Shown piece after piece: positions 30,986 to 37,611 of a stretch of DNA of 37,611 nucleotides; positions within the stretch are counted from its first letter, which is position 1; each line of letters begins with the position of its first letter. The notes below the pieces were generated by a model. That model made no database searches, was not told where the DNA came from, and saw only the letters and a list, made by a program, of their open reading frames with translations. The stretch is from Chlorokybus atmophyticus (lineage: Eukaryota > Streptophyta > Chlorokybophyceae > Chlorokybales > Chlorokybaceae). Position numbers and translations under genes: made by a program. Location of the stretch: the NCBI GenBank assembly GCA_009103225.1, contig RHPI01001056.1:122701-160311 (forward strand). The letters are read 5' to 3'.

Positions 30986-33900
30986 ATGGAGGCAAGCTAC
31001 GATAAGGGGCTGATCACAAAGTTGGACACAAACAACTACAGCACTTGGTGCGTAGAGATGAAGGCACTACTGATCCACAAGAAGATGTGGAAGTATGTTG
31101 ATCCGAAGACATCTGCACCAAGAGCAGGAGAAGAAAGCGTTTGGCTTGAACATTCAGTTGAAGCACACTCACTAATGGTGCTTAACTGCAAGCCACATCA
31201 CTTTCCCATGCTCACAGCATGTGAAGATGGCAGACAAGCTTGGGAGAAGCTTGCAGCCGTATTTCAAGCCAAGAACAATGCCAGAAAGATACAATTACGC
31301 AAGCAGCTACGCGCGCTTCATAAAGAGACGGCCGAGCCGGTCACAAAGTATGTTGCACGTGCGAGAGAGCTGTGGGCGGACCTCATCAACGTCGGCCACA
31401 AGATGGAAGAGACGGAGGTCGTATTGGCGATTGTTGCAGGACTGCCATTAGAGTACGAAGTTGTCGCTACTCTGCTCGAGACATCGTCATCGGAGCTAAC
31501 CCTAGACGATGTGCTACCCAAGTTGCTCACTGTGGAGCAACGCGTCTTAAAGAAGGAAGAGCAAGCGGACTCTGTGGCCTTCTACACACGAGACAAATAC
31601 AAGAAATTAAGCAACTATGAAGACAAGAACAAGGCGAAAGGCAGCAACTCAAAGTTCAAGAATCTCACATGCCACTATTGTGGTATTAAAGGACATATCT
31701 CAAAGGATTGTCGTAAGCGCCAACGAGAGCAATCTGAAGCAGGCACCAGTAGCAACGCTCAACGCAAAGAAAAGGGTGTTGCATTTACTGCCTCAAGGAA
31801 GTTTGATACAACTTCATGGGCAATTGACTCAGGCTGTGACCAGCATCTCACACCGCACAAGGAGGTGATGGAGAACTACAGGAAGATGTCAACCACAAGG
31901 AAGGTGGAAGGCTTTAGTGGTCACGAGTTGGAAGCAATAGGAGTTGGTGAAGTGAGGCTTCAATGCAAAATTGGTGATGGTGAGAGAGAGGTGGTACTGC
32001 GTGAAGTATTGCACGTACCTGGAGCTGCTGCAAGCTTGTTTTCTGTGAGAGTTGCTGAGCGCGTGGGAGCTGAGATAGTGATCCGGGAGGGACGCTGCTC
32101 CGTACGCATGGATGGGGTCGAGTACATGGTCGGCACCCAACGAGGAGGGCTCTACATTGTGGAGCAGACTCATGGCAGCAAGGCCATGATTGTGAAGGAG
32201 AAGGAGACGGCTGAGCTTTGGCATCGAAGGTTCGGGCATTTGGGCTACAGCAACCTCACACGCCTGGTCGCTGAAAACATGGTGAAGGGCATTACTGGGA
32301 GCAAGGAAGATTTTCAAGCGTCTTCAACTACACTCTGTGAACCCTGTGTGTTGGCCAAGCAGCATCGCATGCCGTTCTCATCATCTTCTTCAAGTAGCAA
32401 ACATCCCTGCGAGCTTGTGCACATGGACGTTTGCGGGCCTATGCGCATTGTGGCGAAAGGAGGGGTAAGGTACTTTGCAACATTCCTCGACGACTACAGC
32501 AAGCTTTCCATTGTCTTCCCTTTGATCCAAAAGTCAGAAGTCGCTGGAGCTGTGCGTACAGTCATTGCATTGCTTGAGATTCAATCGGGCAAGAAGATGA
32601 AAGCAATGAGAAGTGATCGAGGAGGGGAGTACATCAACGCCCAGCTCAAAGAGTTCTTCGCCAGCAAAGGCATACGGCATGAGACAACAGCACCATACAC
32701 TCCGCAGCAGAATGGAGCAGCTGAACGTCTCAACCGAACGTTGTTGGAGCGTGTTCGAGCCATGCTCAATGACACCAAGTTGGAGGACAGTCTGTGGAAA
32801 GAGGCCGTTCTCACTGCCAACTACATCCGCAACCGTTCACCAATAAGCTCTGAGCAAAAGACTCCGTGGGAGCTCTTTTACGGTGAAGCGCCAGATGTGA
32901 GTGGCATGCGCGTGTTCGGATGTGTGGCATATGCACTTGTGCCAAGTCAATTGCGACACAAGTTGGAGCCGGTCAGCAAGAAGGGCATCTTCGTTGGCTA
33001 CGAACCAGGCTCAAAGGCGTACAAGGTCCTACTGGAGAACACACGCAAGATTGTGGTGAGCAGAGAAGTCGTGTTCCACGAAGGCTCATCGCAAGTTGAA
33101 GCTGAAGAAGGTTTCTACCCTCAAGATGAAGATGACAAAGCACAACCTGAAGAGCTTTCAAGCAGAGAAGAGGTTGAAGGCGAGGCATCAGTTATCAATA
33201 AAGAGCAGGGCTCATCTGTAGCAGGCGAGAAGCAGAAGCAGCAGGAGCAAGCTCGACGCTACCCAGTGAGGGAAACACAAGCACCTGACTTCTACAAGGC
33301 ACACATCGCTAGTGTGCACAATGACGAGAGTGAAGAACCGAGCACCTACGAGGAGGCATTGCGAGCACCAGATGCAGAACAGTGGCAGCGAGCTATGGAT
33401 GATGAGATTGCATCACTCCATGCCAACAACACATGGGTGTTGGAGAAGCCCCCGCAAGGTGTGAAGCCCATTCCGGTCAAGTGGGTGTTCAAGGTGAAGC
33501 GTGATGGTCAAGGCAACATCGAGCGCTACAAGGCAAGGTTGGTGGCAAAGGGATTTTTGCAACAAGAAGGTGTGGATTTCAATGAAGTGTTTGCACCTGC
33601 AAGTAAGCATGCAACCTTCCGCACATTGATCGCCATGGTTGCTGCTGAAGACCTCGAGTGTCACCACGTTGATGTGAAGACTGCTTTCCTTTACGGAGAG
33701 CTGGAGGAAGAGATCTACACCAAGCAACCACCAAGCTACGCAGAAGGGGAGCCAGGCATGGCTTGCAAGTTGATCAAGGCTTTGTATGGGCTGCGACAAG
33801 CACCACGTGTGTGGCACATTCGCCTCACGAAAGAGTTGGAAAAACTCGGCTACAAAGCATCCTCAGCGGCTCCGGGGCTCTTCATCCATGTAGAAAAGAA

Positions 33901-34867
33901 GGTTTACTTGCTCGTGTATGTGGACGACATCATCGTCACGGCCAAGCGAGTTGAAGATCTAAAGGAGACAAAGAACGGACTACAGCAAGCATTCGCAGTG
34001 CGCGACCTTGGAAAGGTTAAGTTATTTCTTGGCATGGTGATAGAGCGTGACAGAGCAGCACGCACAATCAAGATCAGCCAAGAGCAGATGGTGAAGCAAC
34101 TTGTCACCAAGTTCGGACTCAACGAAGCAAAGACCAAGTCTACTCCATTGGCACTCGGCACCAACCTCGTCAAAGCGAAAGATGAGGAAGTACTCGACAA
34201 GGCTCAGTATCCCTATGATGAGCTTGTTGGGAGTATGCTCTACCTAGCAGTGTGCACAAGACCCGACATCGCACATGCAGTTGGAGTGCTTGCGCACTAC
34301 ATGTCTGCACCAAGCATAGAGCACTGGCGTGCAGCGAAGGGAGTATTGCGCTACGTGGCTGGAAGCACAAGTGTTGGCATCAAGTTTGGTTGCGGAAGCA
34401 CAGAGATGGAGGGCTATTGCGACGCAGACTTTGCAGGTGACCTCGATAGCAGGAGGTCCACCACGGCGTACGTCTTCAAGTTGAATGGAGGCGTGGTGAG
34501 CTGGAACAGTAGGCTGCAACCCACAACAGCTGCATCTACTTCGGAAGCGGAGTACATGGCAGCATCGGCTGCAGTGAAGGAGGCGTTATGGCTTCGCAAG
34601 CTGATGGCAAATCTGGAGCACCCGATGGCGTGTATCACGATCAACTGCGACAACCAAGGCGCCATCAAGTTGCTGAAGCACCCCATTGCCTCGACAAGGA
34701 CAAAGCACATTGATGTCATGCATCACTTTGTGCGAGACAGAGTCACACGCAAGGAGGTTGAGTTCCAATATTGCAATACGGAAGACATGCTCGCGAACTT
34801 CATGACGAAGCCACTGTCACCGCTGAAGTTCAAGGCATGTTGCAAGGGACTCGGCATATGTGCTTAG
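30986..34867 (+). CDS. copia Gag-Pol polyprotein, uninterrupted
   Basis: 1293 residues in one frame, start ATG in AAGATGG, stop TAG. Order is Ty1/copia type: Gag (NNYSTWCVEMKALL), CCHC knuckle CHYCGIKGHISKDC (229-242), aspartic protease WAIDSGCDQH (Asp281), GAG-pre-integrase (LWHRRFGHLGYSNL), integrase with the catalytic triad Asp481, Asp544 and Glu580 (35 residues between the last two), reverse transcriptase with YVDD (978-981), and RNase H with CDADFAGD (Asp1146) and SEAEYMA. All key residues are present. The integrase precedes RT, which separates it from Ty3/gypsy. The protein would be cleaved by its own protease inside virus-like particles. This copy is potentially active. Confidence 0.97.
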   Translation: MEASYDKGLITKLDTNNYSTWCVEMKALLIHKKMWKYVDPKTSAPRAGEESVWLEHSVEAHSLMVLNCKPHHFPMLTACEDGRQAWEKLAAVFQAKNNARKIQLRKQLRALHKETAEPVTKYVARARELWADLINVGHKMEETEVVLAIVAGLPLEYEVVATLLETSSSELTLDDVLPKLLTVEQRVLKKEEQADSVAFYTRDKYKKLSNYEDKNKAKGSNSKFKNLTCHYCGIKGHISKDCRKRQREQSEAGTSSNAQRKEKGVAFTASRKFDTTSWAIDSGCDQHLTPHKEVMENYRKMSTTRKVEGFSGHELEAIGVGEVRLQCKIGDGEREVVLREVLHVPGAAASLFSVRVAERVGAEIVIREGRCSVRMDGVEYMVGTQRGGLYIVEQTHGSKAMIVKEKETAELWHRRFGHLGYSNLTRLVAENMVKGITGSKEDFQASSTTLCEPCVLAKQHRMPFSSSSSSSKHPCELVHMDVCGPMRIVAKGGVRYFATFLDDYSKLSIVFPLIQKSEVAGAVRTVIALLEIQSGKKMKAMRSDRGGEYINAQLKEFFASKGIRHETTAPYTPQQNGAAERLNRTLLERVRAMLNDTKLEDSLWKEAVLTANYIRNRSPISSEQKTPWELFYGEAPDVSGMRVFGCVAYALVPSQLRHKLEPVSKKGIFVGYEPGSKAYKVLLENTRKIVVSREVVFHEGSSQVEAEEGFYPQDEDDKAQPEELSSREEVEGEASVINKEQGSSVAGEKQKQQEQARRYPVRETQAPDFYKAHIASVHNDESEEPSTYEEALRAPDAEQWQRAMDDEIASLHANNTWVLEKPPQGVKPIPVKWVFKVKRDGQGNIERYKARLVAKGFLQQEGVDFNEVFAPASKHATFRTLIAMVAAEDLECHHVDVKTAFLYGELEEEIYTKQPPSYAEGEPGMACKLIKALYGLRQAPRVWHIRLTKELEKLGYKASSAAPGLFIHVEKKVYLLVYVDDIIVTAKRVEDLKETKNGLQQAFAVRDLGKVKLFLGMVIERDRAARTIKISQEQMVKQLVTKFGLNEAKTKSTPLALGTNLVKAKDEEVLDKAQYPYDELVGSMLYLAVCTRPDIAHAVGVLAHYMSAPSIEHWRAAKGVLRYVAGSTSVGIKFGCGSTEMEGYCDADFAGDLDSRRSTTAYVFKLNGGVVSWNSRLQPTTAASTSEAEYMAASAAVKEALWLRKLMANLEHPMACITINCDNQGAIKLLKHPIASTRTKHIDVMHHFVRDRVTRKEVEFQYCNTEDMLANFMTKPLSPLKFKACCKGLGICA

Positions 34868-34894
34868 GTGAAAGAAGACCAAGCGTTGGAGGCC

Positions 34895-34912
34895 AAGCTG
34901 CCCGCGTGGGAG
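34895..34912 (+). promoter_or_regulatory. putative plus-strand priming tract of the copia
   Basis: AAGCTGCCCGCGTGGGAG directly precedes the 3' LTR. It is identical to the position before the 3' LTR of the element at 9763-11803, suggesting selection, although only the last GTGGGAG is purine-rich. Confidence 0.5.
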
Positions 34913-35314
34913 TGTTGAAGATATTCCTACATCCGGTCAGCCTGCCCTGCATACAAGAGAGAAGAGAAGGGACCTCGATGGGAGGACCTCGAAGACTCCG
35001 GACATGAAGGTCCTGGCGCGGACTGCAGAGAAGGGTCCTAGGAGAATCGTCATATCTCCTAGGATACTTTGTCTTATAAGACGTGGCATAGCTTGTTACA
35101 AAGCTTATCAAGTTAGCTACGTGGCACATCTTACATTGTAGGATATGGTTCAGTATATCGGACGCTGTTGCATGTAGACCAGCAGTGTGTACAAACTGTG
35201 TACTGACTGGCGGGTATATAACCCCGCGGTCTGTCGGTAATAATTTGGGAAGTGTGTTGCCTTCTCCTGTGTGTCATAGCTTGCCCTCTTTACTTGCATG
35301 CTTGCTTCTCAACA
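34913..35314 (+). repeat. 3' LTR of the full-length copia
   Basis: Same ends as the 5' LTR, with TATATAA at 35215-35221. The length difference is in CTTACA-TTGTAGGA-TATGG here versus CTTACA-GCG-TATGG in the 5' LTR. Confidence 0.95.
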
Positions 35315-35602
35315 CTGATGACCTACTAGCACCTAATAGGTAAGCTGGCACGGTGGGCACTATTGCTACAAGAGTATTACTTTAAGGTGGAGCATCGGGC
35401 AGGCCTGTCCAACCAGGACGCAGACGGCCTCAGCCGCAACCCTTCCCTCAGCATCAACAATGCGACAGGACCCCAACACAAGCTGGGTCCTGCAGCTGCA
35501 CCTCCAGGTGTAGCGGCTATGTTCGCTGTTGCTGCGCTACACCCAAGACGCAAGACCCAGGTCGCTGAGGCAACAGCAGAAGAAGACATGCCTTCTCGTT
35601 AG
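35315..35602 (+). pseudogene. gypsy RNase H, C-terminal part
   Basis: After the CTGAT duplicate, the frame resumes from before the copia: PLKWL-MTY, a TAG, HLIGKLARWALLLQEYYFKV, EHRAGLSNQDADGLSRNPSL, then an Ala/Pro/Gln-rich linker ending at TAG 35600-35602. This is the expected continuation of the gypsy RNase H to the domain end. Confidence 0.88.
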
Positions 35603-36351
35603 CCCACCATCACCACTATAGATCTTTTATGAAAGGGAGCGCTCTCCGCCGACCCGGAGCTGAACAATGAGGAGCTTACACCTTTCAACACGCGACAGGA
35701 CATCTGGCTTGACAAGCCATCCCTCGCATTGCTCCGGATTAGACACTTTCCAGCAGGCATGAGAGTGCGCGAGAAGGACCGCGTCAATAAAAGCACTTAG
35801 CGCTGCTGATGTGCCGGCGACAAGCTATATCGACGGATACAAAATGAAGACAAGGAGGTTCCAACAGCAGCTGCGCGAGAAGGCATCATTGTTGAAGAAC
35901 AGCCCATACTGTTTTCACCAGCTACAGTCAGCTTGAACAGCTCCTTTGCATTAACAGTTGCCTACATTGCCAGCCCCTGAACTGCCAGCCCCTACAGTGA
36001 TAGTCCCCAACTGTCAATGAAAGATATCTGCAAGACTGAAGTTGTGGCACTGCTATTAATGAAGCAGACCTCTGGCGGCGCTAAAAGGCTCCAGAAAGAA
36101 GAGTGCTTTGTATGCTAGCACATGCTGTAATAGCCAGCATAACCAATAGGAACTTTTGTGTACATCTGGCTAGATAAGTGGCTAGGACTGTATATTGTGT
36201 GTGTTGAGCCAGAGTTAATGATCCATATTACGTACCTCAAGTGTGCAAGCTGCTGCTGTGCATGCTCGTGTGAGTAAGATAGGCTTAGTGTTGTAGCACA
36301 TTCAACACAACTTAGCTCTGATTGTCAACAATCATTGCGACCCTTCACACT
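35603..36351 (+). other. decayed gypsy linker between RNase H and integrase
   Basis: There is no continuous frame and no recognisable domain. By position it should encode the connection to the integrase zinc domain. A duplicated ACTGCCAGCCCCTA-like word lies near 35970-35995. Nothing else is seen. Confidence 0.4.
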
Positions 36352-37430
36352 GAGCTCGGACATTTCAATGTCAAGCGCACGGCCAGCCTGGTTAGGACTT
36401 GACACTGGTGGTATAGGGTGCACAAGCAGGTGCGCGAGTTCGTCAGCAACTGCCAGCAGTATGACATGGTCCGCAAGAGCCTCAACACGCATAACGCCTT
36501 CGCATCTCCCCTTCTCATCTCGGGGCTGTTCTACCGCTGGGGACTGGATACCCTCGGGGACTTATCACCCTCGGCACGAGGCAACCGTTACATCCTCGCC
36601 ATGATTGAGCACTTCTCCAAATGGGTAAAGCTTGTGCCCCTGCCCGACATGAGCAGCAAGGGAGTAGCCCAGGCTTTCCTCTCCCATGTACTCAATCGCT
36701 TTGGCAGCTGTGCTGAAGTCATCACCGATTAGGGTACGGAGTCCAGGGGAGCCTTTGACAAGCTCTGGACAGATATTTTATTAACAATTGTCGCACTTCA
36801 CGCGACCACCCACAGGCCGACGGGTTCTCTGAGCGCACTGTGCAGACCATCAAGTAGAAGGCTTTGCGCAAGTACGTGCTCGACTACAAGAAAGACACAT
36901 GGGATGACCACTTCCCATGGGTAGCACTAGGATATCGGCTGTCCAAGCAGGCAGCGCTGCAAGAGTACAGCTCGTACTACTTGCTGTTTGGAAGGCAGCC
37001 GTTGCTCCCTTTCCGCGCACAACAGGAGGTCAATAGAGTGGTGGACAATCTTGACAACCCAGACGAGATGCTGTACGATCCGAGAGTGCGCAGCGCACTC
37101 TTCGAGCACACAATCCCCATGGCCTTTAACAACCTGCGCATTGCGCACCACCGCGACACGCTGCGCTACGAGTGTGTGCGCAACAGTTTCTACAAAGAGC
37201 GAGAACGCCGTTCCAAACTAGGAGACTTCGTCTACTGCATGGCATCCACGCATGACACCCTCGACACCTCAGTCGGACGCGCTGTCTACAAGGTGTTGCA
37301 GGTGTACACTACAAGGGTACTGGACCTTCTTAGGCAGCAAGGCGAGCGCATCAAGAACAACATGGTGAACTGCGCGCCCTGTCATCTGCCCCACGTTGCT
37401 GGCTTCGGCAAGATCCCACACCCTCGTCCA
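36352..37430 (+). pseudogene. gypsy integrase
   Basis: An HHCC-type zinc region (ELGHFNVKRTASLV, TAG, HWWYRVHKQVREFVSNCQQY) has its last Cys changed to Tyr. The core has GLDTLGDLSPSARGNRYIL, EHFSKWVKLVPLPDM and EVITD, then TAG (36730-36732) at the place of the usual Gln/Arg, GTE. After a shift comes DHPQADGFSERTVQTIK with the catalytic Glu, then TAG (36855-36857). The open frame 36864 onwards gives KALRKYVLDYKK-type sequence, FGRQPLLP, a GPY-like region and NCAPCHLPHV. Integrase would insert the cDNA. This copy is dead. Confidence 0.88.
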
Positions 37431-37433
37431 CTA

Positions 37434-37610
37434 CGCAGCACCCGCTGTGAGCAGTGTGGTTGTGCCGACGGCAACCCGTTGATGCTGTTATGCAACAGCT
37501 GCAAATGAGGCATGCACTGCTACTGCCTTGACCCTCCATTGAACAAGGTGCCGATGTGGGAGTATTGGTGCGATAACTGTTGCATCAATGGTCCCCCACA
37601 CAGTCGGTAG
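37434..37610 (+). pseudogene. PHD finger fused to the C-terminus of the gypsy polyprotein
   Basis: In the integrase frame, CEQC, then LMLLCNSCK, TGA (37506-37508), GMHCYCLDPPLNKVPMWEYW and CDNC form a complete C4-H-C3 PHD zinc finger with the diagnostic HxxC, LDPPL and W-x-C spacing. The stop TAG is at 37608-37610. The internal TGA is in the slot where PHD fingers often have Arg or Asn and fits a CGA to TGA transition. PHD fingers read histone H3 tails, so this could have steered integration to chosen chromatin, a role chromodomains play in chromoviruses. Domain identity is strong; function is inferred. Confidence 0.82.
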
Positions 37611-37611
37611 A

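Larger units (their letters stand above)
30266..35314 (+). mobile_element. full-length, apparently intact Ty1/copia retrotransposon
   Basis: LTRs 30266-30662 (397 bp) and 34913-35314 (402 bp) differ by 6 substitutions and one 5-bp length change. A perfect 5-bp target-site duplication, CTGAT, flanks it (30261-30265 and 35315-35319). It has a half-tRNA-iMet-type primer-binding site, a 1293-residue open polyprotein and a tract before the 3' LTR (CTGCCCGCGTGGGAG) shared with the short copia at 9763-11803. It is inserted in the RNase H of the gypsy element, same orientation. Low LTR divergence and an open frame suggest recent insertion and possible autonomy. Confidence 0.97.

Overview
This window looks like nuclear DNA of a eukaryote, most likely a green alga (Viridiplantae). 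The evidence is a plastid-type lysophosphatidic acid acyltransferase split by GT-AG introns, other exons ending at GTGCGT, GTGAGT or GTATGT donors, an eukaryotic tRNA-Gly(GCC), a plant/algal-type LINE with an AP endonuclease and a zf-RVT zinc domain, a Ty1/copia element primed from an internal (half) initiator-tRNA-Met sequence, and a Ty3/gypsy element carrying a cytosine-methyltransferase-like segment and a PHD finger. The species cannot be named from sequence alone.

Layout. 1-4287 is gene-poor and repetitive: a 169-bp direct repeat, a 99-bp repeat with a tRNA-like pol III promoter (SINE-like), and a degenerate tandem pair. 4288-5583 (minus) is the one clearly intact cellular gene, the acyltransferase. 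6447-6517 is tRNA-Gly, followed by two local tandem duplications. From about 8466 to 22491 (minus) lie pieces of what is best read as one large decayed gene encoding a SET-domain protein. It is split by a 2.0-kb non-autonomous copia element (9763-11803, TSD CAAAC) and by a 7.8-kb full-length LINE (13784-21628, 15-bp TSD). Divergent from it, 22810-25628 (plus) is a six-exon broken gene of unknown function whose first intron is packed with two minisatellite arrays.

From about 26477 to beyond the right edge lies an old, stop-ridden Ty3/gypsy element in the order gag, protease, methyltransferase-like segment, an about 395-bp poly-G tract, reverse transcriptase, RNase H, integrase and C-terminal PHD finger. 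Its RNase H is hit twice by copia elements: a solo LTR (29675-30104, TSD CGTGT/CGCGT) and an apparently intact full-length copia element (30266-35314, TSD CTGAT) with one open 1293-residue polyprotein.

The window is therefore a nested-transposon landscape with a readable relative chronology. The gypsy and SET genes are oldest. The LINE has two stops and one frameshift. The short copia (about 3% LTR divergence by eye) and the intact copia (6 substitutions plus one indel between LTRs) are younger. The most interesting content is the chromatin-linked machinery: methyltransferase-like and PHD modules inside a retrotransposon, and a SET-domain gene next to an unknown divergent partner.
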